A program made the position numbers and the translations under genes. Below the pieces are notes generated by a model. The model made no database searches. It was not told the DNA's origin and worked only from the letters and a program-made list of their open reading frames with translations. 64,000 nt of DNA, from NCBI RefSeq assembly GCF_000346465.2, contig NC_034012.1, positions 6,282,853 to 6,346,852 on the forward strand, in the 5' to 3' direction. The DNA is from Prunus persica (taxonomy: Eukaryota; Streptophyta; Magnoliopsida; Rosales; Rosaceae). This document shows positions 25,796 through 38,900 of the stretch, one piece after another (position 1 is the stretch's first letter; every line of letters begins with the position of its first letter).

Positions 25796-26556
25796 CTTTT
25801 GAAGCACCTAAAAAAAAAAAAAGAGGACGACGCAAGCACAGCAATAGTATGCCAATATTGAGTTTGATGTTGCATGGTGGGAGTGCACCCAAAATAGAAG
25901 ATAAAAAAAAAAGAAAAAAAAAAGAAAAAAAAAATAGATGAAGAAGGAGAAGAAGACGCCGGCACAAAGAAAGAATAACATGCCAAGGGTAGGTTCTTGT
26001 GGCTAGAAGAAAGAAGAAAAATAATAAAAAAAATTGACAAGAACATGATGAAACAAAGAATGGGTTCAAGCCTACCAACAAGCAACTCTCACCACTTTGG
26101 TTGTTGAGAATTCGGATGATGCAAACTTCAAAGTCGTAGACCTTCTTGCCAACAAGAGGAGTTTTTCTGCTGTTCTATTTGGTTGATCTCAATATTCATG
26201 AACACAGTGCAATTTAAAGAAACCAAAGACCATCAAAGCTCCTAGTAGGGTTTCTCATTCCTAGTTTAGGAAAGTATGAGATTTTGTATCTTGCTTCCCA
26301 AGATCTTACCAACATTGGATATTATTAAGCTTAATAATATCACAAAAAAAAAAAAAAAAAAAAAGGGGAAACCAACGTTGGAAATAGGTTAGATATTCTC
26401 AATGATATCTACCAAAAAAAAAAAAAAAGGGAAACCAACGTTGGAAATAGGTTAGATATTCTCAATGATATCTACCCAAAAAAAAAAAAAAAAAAAAAAG
26501 AACACTTTAAGCTGCACCTCCTACATGTGAAAAGGCACATGTCTACAATGCATCAT
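25796..26556 (+). repeat. Purine-rich 3' interior with A-tract-flanked doublet
   Basis: 25810-26050 is highly purine-rich. Two ~48-bp units (about 26365-26412 and 26428-26476) read GGAAACCAACGTTGGAAATA and on to ATGATATCTACC, each bounded by poly-A tracts of 14-22. A perfect 24-bp palindrome lies just before them at 26318-26341. No coding signal. Confidence 0.8.
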
Positions 26557-26571
26557 GAAGTGGGGGCAATT
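26557..26571 (+). other. Polypurine-tract candidate
   Basis: GAAGTGGGGGCAAT directly abuts the 3' LTR, the expected position for plus-strand priming. Confidence 0.6.
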
Positions 26572-27290
26572 TGTAGACAAAGAAATTTTGGTGCAATAAA
26601 TTCCATTGACAAGAAAATAATTAGGGTTCGGTGGATTAAATCGTGGGCCCCGTAATTCGCCCATGTGGCATGTGACTCATCAAAATCGGATTAGTTGTCA
26701 AAAATGACACATGGCGACATCCGACGGAGTGCATCGAACGGTTCAAGATGAAGACAAAATTAAAGGAAAGAATCTTCTGTGATTGACTTTGATTTAAATC
26801 AAATATTAATCAGGTCAATCAATTGAAGATAATCTGAATCGCCAGATTATGGGAATTGATTTAAATCAAATCAGAATCCCACAAATCAAGGTTTTAAATA
26901 GGGAAAGTTATTTAGGTTAAGCATCCGACAAAAGCCTATAAATAGGAGGCTTCAAGACGAAAGAAGGGGTCAGAGAAAAAACCTAGCACTCAGAAGAAAC
27001 AGAAAACTCTCTGCATTCTTCACCCTACTTTGGAAGAGCCACCAAGCACAACAAACACGTGCCGGTTCCTTCACCATAGAAAACTCCCAAACACTAAACA
27101 AGCTTCGTGCTACCCGTTTGATCAAGATCAAGTCTCTACGACCCTTGTATCAAACACAAATTTTCTTTAAACACTTTGGAGATCGAATCAGAGGATTCAA
27201 TACAGAGATTGTAACCCTAAATTTCATTAATACAATATTATTTTGTACACGTGTTCTTGTCTCATTTGTCGCAGGAAATTCGTGTTTACA
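26572..27290 (+). repeat. 3' LTR
   Basis: 719 bp, same length as the 5' LTR, with two base differences and no indels by eye. It carries the same TATA box near 26938-26946 and the first codons of the frame that leads into gag in the 5' copy. Confidence 0.95.
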
Positions 27291-27295
27291 GTTCA
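27291..27295. repeat. Right target-site duplication GTTCA
   Basis: Exact copy of 21278-21282, as expected for integrase-mediated insertion with a 5-bp stagger. Confidence 0.9.
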
Positions 27296-27952
27296 ACTAC
27301 CATGTTTTTTTTTTTTGGTCGAAATGCTCAACTACCTTCAATAGCCAAGATTTAGCCACGCTTTCAAGTTTCAATTTCAAAACCTTGGACTTTTGATCAT
27401 TGCTGTTCCTACTCCATGAAACCTCTGCCCAAATCTTGTCCTGATTCTATGTCATGTTTCTTAGACTACATACAAATATCAGACCCAGAGTGTTTTACTT
27501 CCTCACCTTCTTTTTTTTTTCTCAAGGCACCCAATGACCCTCTAGATCGTTTCTGAATGATGTTCAAACACGGCATAGTTCAGGTCAATTAACGTTGTTG
27601 ACTTCTGTTAAAATGTGATTGTAAATTGAAATTGCAGTAATAGAGGAAGCCTCTCTTATAAGAATGTGCCCTTGAGACTGAGATTCCCAAAGTTGACCAA
27701 CTGGTGATTTTCTAGTGCACAACTTTCAGCAAATCAACAAGACATTTGGGCTAAGTTTTGCAGATGTATTGTATTTGATTTATTGTACTTTCAACTACTA
27801 TTACAAGTGTAAAACGTATTATGGTCCAAGTTTGTCTATAAAAATAATATTTTTGGCTAAAGTAGAGTGGTTGATCAAAAAGAAAATGTATCCATCTCCC
27901 GACCTATTCACAACTGTCCTGTCAATCTCGACACAAATTCAGGTCATGAGCT
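27296..27952. other. Intergenic, 3' flank of QRT3-like copy 2
   Basis: This is the original flank of the insertion site, AT-rich, with no gene recognised. The last 200 bp probably include the 3' untranslated region of the minus-strand gene that ends at 27953. Confidence 0.5.
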
Positions 27953-29936
27953 TCAGTTTGCCACTCCTTGATCCACTGTCACAAAAACAGAAGCAGGAAC
28001 AGCCACATTCGACTCAATCACAACACGATTATTCGACACATTCCTCAGGGCATGGTTAGGGAACGCATTGCCGCCGGTGCTTAACGTGTACTGCACATGC
28101 TTAATAAAGTTAGGAAATAGAAGAACTGGGTTAAAGTCTATGGTCCAGGAGGTGCCATTGCCTTGCACAGACCTCCTTCCAACTGTGCTCTTTATGTTCA
28201 TCCCCCTCGCATTGTTCCTGTCCACAACAATTTGTCCAATGTCCTTGAAAGGCCCCTTTGATTGGTCCAATTGAACAATTCCAACCCCTTTATTGGACCC
28301 ACTAAACATATTGTTAACAATATTGACCCCATTAGCAACTCCCTTTATTGATTTTAGCACAATGTAAGCATCACCAAGGAAGAAAGTGTTTGAGATATCA
28401 AGCTGTACTGGATCTTCAGCAACTATACCAGTGTAGTCCAAGTAAGAATTCACAATTCGGGTTTGCGTCAACCCAGGAAGTCTCAAATAAATTCCGGTGC
28501 CCCCAAATCCAGTGGCCTTGTTGTAGCAATGTACTCCGGAAAGTATGTTGGCTGGACCCGAAATCATTATACCTACAGAAGCAGAAAAAATCACCACATC
28601 TGTCACAGCATTATCATTGCCCATTAGGTTGATTGCCGTGCCTGAAAAGTTCCTTTCACCATGATCACCACCGGCGGTGATGTGCTGGCCTAGGAAGGAA
28701 TTTCGGATGTAGGTTTCATGTCCACTTTGGACTAAGATCCCATTGGTGGTGAAATGAGTTATGTAACAATTGTCTATGCTGGTCCTAAGTGAGTTTATGA
28801 CTGAAATGCCCCCACCCCTGTAGTTAGAGTCTAACATGAGGTCCCTTAGGGTTATGTACTCATAGTTGTAGGATGAGGATGAAGAAAGCTGTGCAGAAAT
28901 TGAGCTCTCATAAGTTTTTTCATTCTCGTTGGGTGATGATGAAGCAGATAAATCAATCAGGTACCCATTAGTTGGAAAATCATCCGAGGCTCGTAATGTT
29001 CCTCCATGAATCTGTTTCATCAAAATAAATAAATAAAACTCAAATGAAACATCAAATCACATAAACCTAATACAGAATGAAAATTGAAAGTCATCATGTT
29101 GCCATGTATTTGATTAACAATTTGAAAACACACGTTAGACTATATGATCAATGGTGACTCCTTTGTGCCAATGCCGAACCTGGTCCAGCCACGTGGGCGA
29201 GCCGTTGAATGACATGTGGCATAACCATGTGTACCAGAAACTATAGGATAGATTTTAATCAATAATATTCACGCCTACCAATTTCCTAATCTTTGCTAGC
29301 ACACTCCCAAGATATTGGAAATTTTAAAATTTTATTGACTGAGGCATACCATAAGGTTTCCTACTCCAGCTGCAGGCAACCTGAGTGGTCTGCTGATGCG
29401 ATAATAGCCACCTTCAAGACTGATCTGGGCACCACCAAGATTGGCAATTCCGTCAATCAAGAACCCTTCAGTTGGTCCTCTAAATGCATCTGCTATTGCC
29501 TCAGCAAGTGCATCAGTGCTGTCTCTTTCCCCCGTTGGATCAGCACCGTACGATGTCACGTGATACACACGTGCACTATTTCTCCCCTGCATCACCATCA
29601 TAACAACCACCATCATTTTCCAACAAAATAGACTAATCAACCATAAATAATTTCAAGAACAAAATACACAAAGCCATTAATTACCGGTGGAGGATCAACA
29701 TAGCTAGGAGAAGGAGAGGGCGAGACTGAAGGTGGTGGTGCAGCAGAAATTGAATCATGGCGGATAAGCGAGGCCTTGAACTCTTGCATTTTGCGCATAT
29801 CGTCACGAAAACGACCTCCACCGGAGAATCGATGACCTCCACCGGAGTTTTCTGCATATGCATGAATTATGATGAAGCTGGCAAACCCCATGAGCATCGA
29901 CCATGTTAGAGCCTTTCTTGGCATTGTTGCCTCCAT
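27953..29936 (-). CDS. QRT3-like polygalacturonase, copy 2
   Basis: Three minus-strand exons, 29936-29685, 29586-29350 and 29011-27953, give about 515 residues. A signal peptide (about residues 10-27) is followed by a Gly/Arg-rich stretch and a proline/serine-rich linker (PPPSVSPSPSPSYVDPPP), which copy 1 lacks. The beta-helix domain opens with SYGADPTGERDSTDALAEAI and the third exon has RGGGISVINSLRTS, THFTTNGILVQSGHETYI and CYNKATGFGGTGIYL, aligning along its length with copy 1. All introns are phase 0 at the same positions as copy 1. Expected role is pectin degradation in the cell wall; for true QRT3 this separates pollen tetrads. Which copy is the QRT3 orthologue is not resolved. Confidence 0.9.
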
Positions 29937-30032
29937 ATCTGTTTTCCCCTGTTTTCCTCTGTTTTGCTCTGTTTCTCTCTGTTCTAGCTCTGTTAGAACA
30001 AGTTGTTGGGGGCAAAGTGCTAATGTGATGAG

Positions 30033-30040
30033 TTTATATT
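30033..30040 (-). promoter_or_regulatory. TATA-like box of QRT3-like copy 2
   Basis: Minus-strand AATATAAA lies about 100 bp upstream of the start codon at 29936. Position-based call only. Confidence 0.35.
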
Positions 30041-30663
30041 TGTGTGGGAGAAAGAGAAAGAGAGAAAAAGGTAGAGTAAAGGGACATGGAAAGAGAAGGG
30101 TCTAACTAAGATTTGCTAAGAAAATGGGAAGAAATGTTTTGTTATGGATCATACACAAGACACCACCCTCCTCCATGCCTGTTTTTTTGGTCTATGTATT
30201 AATTGGTATTTATACTAATGATATGATGAGAGTTTAAATTAATTGCGTACTGTCTTTCTTCTTCTTCTTCTTTCTTTTTTTTTTTTTGGGTGAAATTGAA
30301 TACGTTTGGTTGATTTAATCTAATTTCTGTTCTCTAACAGAAAAGTAAGCAGTTACCAACTTCTTACTTTAGGGACCCATCAAGTTTGACATTGTGATGA
30401 AAGGTATTTTTAAAGAGCAAGGCAACCTGCTACCTGCAGGCTAAGCTTGTGGAGGATGAGGTCCAATATTGAGGTGTGGTTTGGTTGATCAATTTATTGG
30501 TCTGATTCTCCATCAACATTTTTAATCAATTCAATTTATATTGGGTTGAGAAAGGTGCTTAAATTAACCAATTAGGGTTGCAGTGGTTACATTTTTTTGG
30601 GAAGAATCATGTTTCTTTGGTGCGTAGTTTTAAAAGTAAGACGACAAAGAGTGCCTGCCTATT

Positions 30664-30709
<46 letters not shown>
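30664..30709 (+). repeat. (CT)n microsatellite
   Basis: Pure CT dinucleotide run of about 46 bp. Confidence 0.95.
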
Positions 30710-30711
<2 letters not shown>

Positions 30712-33700
30712 CTTCTGGATGGAAAGAAAGCCTATGTAATCTGCCATCTGCTTACAGATTGGACACAAGCAAAAAGTAAGAAATTTGAGGGCAAACTTTA
30801 CTCATGTTAGGGTAAATTTGGGTTAAATTTGTTTAGTTTTTTTTACACTAAATATGTTTTTTCTTTATGAAAATAAAAGGGTTTGGTCAAATTCTATTAG
30901 ATTGATGTAAGCTGCTAAGATATTAAATGTTATGGGATCACCCTGCGTTAGAGCCCTATATTTCTTTTGGACACGTCTACTTCTAAAAAGTTGAATAGAT
31001 TTGTAAGTTTAGGATGGACAAAACTAGACAGCCAAACTTTTTTCCGAACTTTTCATTTCCAACTTACTTGGCACGCTTGTACACGACTACTTTCTTAATT
31101 CATGCAATATGTAAGAGGAAAACAAAGGTTAGACTGTACAAACATTCTCCATTTTGGACATGGAAAAATTGCTTGTATCGTTTTTTCTTAGCAAAATCAA
31201 AGTAAACAAACAGATGAAGTTGGGTGGTAAATACCGAATATATCTATCTCGCTTCGTGTGATATCGCATGCTACAAAAAGAACCTATCGATGTGTATACA
31301 ACTGTGACATGTAAGTTTTACGAATTCATATACTCAAAATTGAACCCTTCTATGGAAGCTATTGGGTGTTTTGTCCCCATTGCCTCAAATTATGATAGCT
31401 AGCATTTGGCCAAGCATAGAACAAACCCCAATTAAGACCAATTTCACTACACAACTTAATCTAATCAATGAAATATTTGACCACTCTGTGTCCCTCTGCA
31501 AAACCCACCAAAACAATATGATTGAAGGACAAAGCAGAAGGTCACGAGCATGCATGAGTACATATTCACTGTGTGGACGGACACCAAGATGTATCCAAAA
31601 CAAAGAGTACTTTTACTCCATTTAGGTAAATATATGAATCTAATTCTTTGGTCCATGCTTTGTCGATTCCTAACGTCACCAAATATCAATTGCATCACGA
31701 AAATCAAAGTAGGGAGGCAATTAGGTGAATTTAGATGTCCTAACCCTCAAATTAATATTCTTATTTTCTTTTTCTTCCAACATTAATCTCTAGATCTTTT
31801 TCATGACACATTAATCTCTAGAAATTAATATAATCTCTTTTTGGGTTTTTTTGGGATGGAAAGTTTTCTACTGCTTGAAAATTAGGGCTATTCATATGAT
31901 GAAATGATTGACTAATATTTATATGAGACGATGATGTGTGGAGTAATTGATTGAGGAAGGTGAGATGAGGATAGGAAAAGAATTCCATGGTGGTGGTGTC
32001 TGCTTTCATTGATGCTGTTGGGTGAGGTTACCTCAAATTCCTCCTTCATCTTGAAGAAATTAATTATAGGGAGAACAATAAAACCAGAAAAACTTTCTTT
32101 GCTTCTGGCTTACACCAACCCCACCTAATGAGTTCATAATAATATATACAGAGTAGCACCAACTGTATACTTTAAGCATTGGCATAGGGGATTTTGAGCA
32201 TGTGTGATTCTTTTTCATCCAAACAGTGCACATGCAACTCCAGTTTGGTTGCAAACTTTGTGGGGGCATATTATAAGATGATTATGAGTGGTGTTAAATG
32301 ATAGTTATCTCAAAGTTTCAATTGAAAAATAGTTATCAAATGACCCGTAGCTTTTAACTTCGACGACGTTCCGTTTTACACAGGAAAAGAAAATGTTTAA
32401 ATGTATAATGCCCGAAAATATCATGATATTATAACAATTCTGCTAAGAAAATTGTAGAGGATACTAATTGGTAGATTTTTCGTCATATATATCATACAGT
32501 GGTTGAAGAAAAGTGACGAGGCTCCTTTACATTGTTGGCTGCTTGTTGTGGATAACAGTTGAATAAGTTGGCTTGGGTTTCACATTCCATACAATCTAGA
32601 GACAAATTTGACATGTTTGTTGGCGGGCCTCAAAGTTTCCTTCTTTATTATTATTTTTTTTCAAAATCTATGAGTCAAAACTTTTACTTGTTTTTTTTTT
32701 GTTTTTCAAAACATATATGTAAGTCCATGGACTATACAACTTAAAATGATTAACCCTTTGAACTCATAAATAAAGCCAGACAATGGGATTTATCATCAGG
32801 TAATTAAATCAATAACACAAGATCACTCGCATAAATTTTTCATGAGATAGGGGAAGTTCAAACTTAATTAGCACCTTTGAATTTTTTAGTGGCTGAAATT
32901 GTGGAGAAAATGACTGTATATTCCAACATCTCTTCCTTGCTTATGGCATGACTTTTTTCTGTTTGAAATATCGTGCGTGCAACAACCATCCTCATCGATT
33001 GTAAATTGTAATTTATTACCAATTAAGCTGCATAATCTTGACCTAGTTGGAAGCTCAGGGCAAGAATTTATCAAAAGTGGCCTTAAACTTCACTGAGGCC
33101 TTTTGAGATGCACACAACTTGTGTGAAATAATGTACTATTCTGCATAATTTAAAGAAAAAGGTTATAGAAGAGGTTAGCTAGCCATATAACGTGATAGTT
33201 GATATGTACTTATTACATCAATTATGGATACATACATGCAAAGTCCGTTCGACAAAAATCGAAGGCATGTTTTCAGGAACATGTGGGACATATATAGATA
33301 TATCCCTTTACTGAAAATGAAATGCAGGCATCATCTCCCAGAGTGAACATTGAAGATTCTTTTCTTGGATAAGAAACAAGATAAACGAATGAGAGACTGC
33401 GCACCATGAAATAAAGAATAAGTAGTTGTTGGTTGTTGAGCCCATTACATGCCGGCTCCTACATTTCAAAGTGGGCTCACGGGTTGGCTAGCCCATGTGA
33501 CCCTGACTCCAAGACCGAGTGCGAGAGCTATTTCAAAATGGGCCTTTCTTCCCCTAAGCCTAAAAGTTCATTGTTTAAGTTGATCGATCCCTTCTTTAAG
33601 CTTACGTTTGCCCTCAAAATATAATTTGTTTTTGACAGGACACATGCAGCTTTGCAGTCAAAATTTAATTTAATTAGTTTTCTTCCACTATCCTTCCCCA

Positions 33701-34923
33701 CTTTCAATGGTGCATGCATTAAAGAATCTCAAGGAATATTTTGTGGGTCCACTACTCCAGGATCAGGTGGAATCTCTAGGAATGTTATTATGTTAGTGCA
33801 GGATATTTTAAACAAATTAATAAAAACAAATTATACATTATTGATAGAGGAATACTCGTCACAACGCACATAATTAAAAATACAACTGCTGCATGCATGC
33901 TCTTCAGGGAATCTACAGAAGAAACTGGGAGAAAAAGGCAAAACATAATATATATTTTTTTCGAGTCTTAGCAGTTACAATATTTGGTGGTTAGCGATAA
34001 ACTCAGTTCTGTGAGTGAGAATTAGTCGAGATGCGCATAAGCTGGCTCGAATACCTCATGATATTTACCTTGAAAAAAAACAAACAAAAAGAAGTGGCGA
34101 CGGAGAGAAAATGTTGGTGCTTCAACATATATAGTACCCATACAATTGTTGTGTAGGAGAATGAAACTGGATTTGTTTCATTCACAAATATTGTAGAATT
34201 GGAATTTTTCCTAATCAACCTCATTATTAAATTATTTGAAAATTGTTTTGAAAGACCCTTATCACGGTCATTTGGCATTTTATGATGGAAACATAGGTTA
34301 TTTCAGAAATAGTAAGAGTGTAATCCATTGAAAGATGACATTGATTTGCAGTAATCGAACCCTAATGACAACTGTGTAGTTTAGACTATCATTTATACTA
34401 AAAATAATAATATAACAATTAAATGATGTGTAATTAAAAATCCCTTGTTAACACCCATATAGTTAGCAATATTTCGTGTACACTAAAATTAACAAAAATA
34501 GTTCTGTGGCGATATATAGTCAACAAAATTCAATAGAAAAAAGTTCTTAAAGGAACAAAAAAAGAAAAAGAAATGGATTTTGAAGCTTCCATATTGGTTC
34601 AAATTTGTAGCTCTCTCTTTCTTGGTTAAAACAAGACCTTGCTTGTGATGATAAACTAGTTAACTTGATTTTGGCTAATATGACAGATAGATCATGAGAA
34701 CTTTGGTTTTACGTGATGACTATTTTATTTCCAAACTCAGGGAGAAGAAGCCGCTCACGTAACTTCAACCTGTCCATTATTTTGACAATAACATCTCTAT
34801 TATTATTATAAATTCATAAAATATATGATTCTGTTTTCAAGGCAAACATGTGAATCATTGTGTCGTTGTGTCGATGTGATATTGATCGGAGATAGTAAAA
34901 CAGTGTTATTCTTGTTAAATGTA

Positions 34924-34951
34924 ATATATATATATATATATATATATATAA
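34924..34951 (+). repeat. (TA)n microsatellite
   Basis: Pure TA run of about 28 bp in AT-rich intergenic DNA. Confidence 0.95.
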
Positions 34952-35957
34952 CTTTGCGTGGCCTCTTAGCATAAATGAGCATATATTAAGATACAGATTA
35001 ATCACGAATATTCATTATATTGCGTTCCTATCAAATAGAACTTTGAGAAAATATGCACCTCTAAATCATACTAGAGAAATTACATAGTTGTTACGACATC
35101 GCACTAAAATCATGCTAGGGTATAATGTGATGTGTGACAATGCAGCCACCCAACTCACTCCTGTTTCCTTTTTGTTAAGTAAAATTCAATATCAATCACT
35201 TCCACTTAATTCGTTTTCAACATGAAATTTGTTTATTCATCTGTATTCGTTTTGAAAGCGACGCAATGTCTCTTTCAATCCTCATAAAATAATTAGGGTT
35301 CTCTCATTCTCTTTTATTATAAAAACAAAGAAAGTAATGGTAATAACTCTCTTGTTAACTATTAACATGTGTAGTCATCTTTCGTATTTATAAGGTTTGT
35401 CTCTCATAAAGATTTTAACGAGGCTACTATTTCATATCGTTTTATGTACGCTACTTTGATTCTATAAATGAATTCTATTTCTTTAAATTTTTTTTATAAA
35501 AATAAAAATAAAAAAAACTTTATGAGTGTGTAAATTTATAAATGTTGGTACAAAAAATTATTGGTGTGATCATGTGAGTCTAAAACAGTTTAAATGAAAA
35601 TTCATGAAAGAATCCTAATTGGATTGCAAAACTGTAACGCATCATAAAATCTTAATTTTTGACAGCGCCCGCCCAGTGAGACCCTGATCCGAATATTTAT
35701 TACTTTACAATTTACTCGCATCTGCATCTTGCATGGCTGCTCTCCACATATTAAAACCAAGATCCTGCCACGTCACATGGGGCCCACATGAATAGTGGGT
35801 CCACATCAACCCCCACCAGTCATCACCGCCACCATCACCACAACAATCAATCAGACAGAGGAGAAATTAAGGGTGCTCAAATTGCAGAAAGCTAAGCATC
35901 AGTTGAGTTGCGTGGCTGCCTCTCTTGGTTAGATTGGTTTTGGTTCAGGTGGCAGCC

Positions 35958-38900
35958 ATGGCAACTGTTACACGTGTCACCAAGATAATCCATCATTCAG
36001 CCATTGATCCCAGCTCCATTTTCACCAGCTGTTTCCGTAATTCATTGGTCTTCGTTTGCTATTTGGTGCTTGTGCTTTCTTCAAACATTTCTCCCTCTTT
36101 CGGGCTTTTTGGTAATTAATGGCATGTTCCTCTCAATATGAATATTATTACGTATATAGAATCTGATTAATATGTGAATTTGTCATTGATAATGATATTA
36201 ATATGTGTTGGAGAAGAAGATGAAAACAGAGGGAGTGATTTGTACCCAGAAATTTTGAGGGATGAAGTTGTGGCAAGACTCCATCAGCTTGGAGGGGTAT
36301 GCCATATTTGGACTTCATGCGCTTTTTTTAAAATAATTTATTATCTGCATCTTTTTATTAATGTCTATCAGGTGTACATTCAATCACAAGCAGAGCAGGG
36401 GTCTTGCAATTGTTACAATTTCTGCAACAGTATCAGGGCTCAAACTATAATTACCATGATTTTTACATTTTGTTTTAAATTAAGATAATTGAAAAACTGT
36501 TAATTTTTACAGAACCCAAAGTTGTTTTGCATTATTGTCACTCACTTGACTTGATTAATTTAAAATATTGCTATTATTGCCTAATTCAACAGGTAAGTGA
36601 TGGTGATGGATATCTTGAGAGGACATTCATGAGCCCAGCGGCTGTGAGGGCAGGAAATCTTATCCGGGAATGGATGGAAGATGCGGGTTTGAGAACGTCA
36701 GCTTCTATCTTTCTTTGCATCCAAACAGTGTTTCAGGAATTCTGGTCTCATGTTTTATCTTGATTTCCAGGTGGGTTGATTCCTTGGGAAACGTACATGG
36801 TCGAGTTGAGGGAAGGAATGCTAGTGCTGAAGCTCTGTTAATGGGTTCCCATTTGGTAATGTTTTTTTCCTCATATTTCCTTATTGAATTTAGACTTTGA
36901 AAAACATAACATAAAACATGATGACAAGGAGTATAGTGTTCTTGGATGCCAATAATTAACAGTTCCATAGCCCCTTTTTTTCTTATAACAGGATACTGTT
37001 GTTGATGCTGGGAAATTTGATGGTTCATTAGGCATCATTTCTGTGTTAGCTGCATTAAAGGTTTTGAATATCAATGGGAAGTTGGGAGAACTAAGCCGGC
37101 CAGTTGAGGTCAGTGAATGATGGAGGCTTTAATGGAAAGATACCACTGCATTATTGAAACATTTTTTAGAAGTTTCTTGTGAAACTTTTTCTGCTATGTG
37201 ATTATATTGCTTGAACAGAGGTTTCGTTGAAAATATGCCATTTCTCATTTGAGCAAATGTTAATACGATTGTGATTAGGAAAAAACATGTTTAAGACATC
37301 TTTGGATGGAATTTCAGTGGAAGGTCTATTATGAAGTTTTAGTTAACTTTCATCATTAACTCTGTTTTCCAATTTGTGGCCATTCTTTTCAAAATAAAGT
37401 AAAGAGAAACGTAATTGGTTCAATGAATTCCAAGGGTGGTGAAGTCTTACAATTATGTAAGGGAAAAGAGTAATTTTTCCCTTCGTGTTTTACGGTATGT
37501 AAGAGGAGTAGAAATTTCTTCCATTTGTGGTGGCTATGCCCTCTACTTATATGTTTCATGTTATTTCTGTTTTCCAACATTGCAGGTAATAGCATTTAGT
37601 GATGAAGAGGGAGTAAGGTTTCAGTCTACATTCTTAGGCAGCGCTGCTGTAGCCGGAATTTTGCCAGTTTCAGCACTTAAAATAACCGATAAAAGGTTTC
37701 CTTGGACAAATCCCATCATATATCTGTTTGCAATACTACTCATTAGCAATGTATTTATGTGTAATCCTTGTGCAGTGATTTAACAATTCAAGATGCTCTT
37801 AAGAAGAACTCCATAGAAATTACAGAGGAGAACTTGTTGCACCTCAAATATGACCCGAAGTCAGTCTGGGGTTATGTTGAGGTATGATGGCCTATAGACA
37901 AACCTGTATTAGAGTATCCTATCTGAAAACAACAATAAAACTCAGCACCATGAACTTGTAAGTTGTTTTAAATTTCTGACTTCATGCCTTGCAATTGGTT
38001 CATGTTGCAGATTCATATTGAACAAGGACCTGTACTAGAATGGGTTGGCTTTCCTCTAGCAGTGGTTAAAGGCATAGCTGGACAGACACGACTAAAGGTA
38101 TATGAAGTGTTTCAGCTTGCATAGTTGCATGTCTAAATTATGGTTCATTTGATTCGCAAAAAGATGAAATTGTTTCATTGTTCAGAATTTTATTTTGCAG
38201 CTGCAGATTATTTTCTTCATTTGTAAAATATTCAAAATGGGGATAATAATAAGATAAATAGCATAAGTCTCATGAGCCACATGTGTTTCCATAACTCACA
38301 TAAGGGTAAAATTTATAGCAGATCCCTGTCAGTACAAGATCTATACGATGGCTCTTTACATGTAATTTTTGGACTCTTTCATCATGGATACCTTACCGTC
38401 TGAGCTAGCACTTTAGCTTCTTATCTTGATTGAGCAATCCCCTGTGCATCAATATTGTAGGTTACAATGAGAGGCTCTCAGGGGCATGCTGGAACAGTGC
38501 CAATGTCTATGCGACATGACCCTATGGCCGCTGCCGCTGAAGCGATTGTGTTATTAGAAAGTTTATGTAAACATCCTCAAGATTTTCTGTCTTTTGATGG
38601 CCATTGTAAAAGTTTCTCAATGGAATCACTTTCTACTTCACTAGTTTGTACTGTTGGAGAGATATCAACTTGGCCGAGTGCAAGCAATGTCATTCCAGGC
38701 CAGGCAAGAAGTTCATCTCTTGACATTGCTAAATTCGCCAGCCTGCTCAAATGGGGTTAATTGTCATTCAATTGTCAAAATATGTAACGAAAATGAACTT
38801 CTTGATTTCAGGTAACGTTCACCGTAGATTTGCGCACTATAGATGATATGGGACGTGAAGCTGTTGTTTATGAATTTTCTAACCGAATGTATCAAATATG

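Larger units (their letters stand above)
21283..27290 (+). mobile_element. Complete non-autonomous LTR retrotransposon, gag only (TR-GAG type)
   Basis: Two 719-bp LTRs (21283-22001 and 26572-27290), each beginning TGTAGACA and ending TGTTTACA, flank a 4.57-kb interior. The target duplication GTTCA is exact (21278-21282 and 27291-27295). The interior has a primer-binding-like stretch, a gag frame with one internal stop, a 43-bp minisatellite, a 100-bp minisatellite, an A-rich duplicated segment and a G-rich polypurine stretch. No protease, reverse transcriptase, RNase H or integrase is present. LTRs differ at only two positions by eye, which indicates a recent insertion. Movement would need enzymes from another Ty3/gypsy element. 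Confidence 0.93.
30041..35957. other. Large intergenic region, ~5.9 kb
   Basis: No gene could be supported; frames are short and lack splice-consistent continuations. Contents seen are a (CT)n run at 30664-30709, poly-A/T tracts, and a (TA)n run at 34924-34951. The part from about 35650 is richer in C and holds the upstream region of the next gene. Confidence 0.5.

Noticed and set aside
25593..26085. Frames over the 100-bp repeat and purine-rich tail, including hydrophobic minus-strand frames
   Set aside because: Low-complexity translation of A/G-rich DNA and repeats; no domain.
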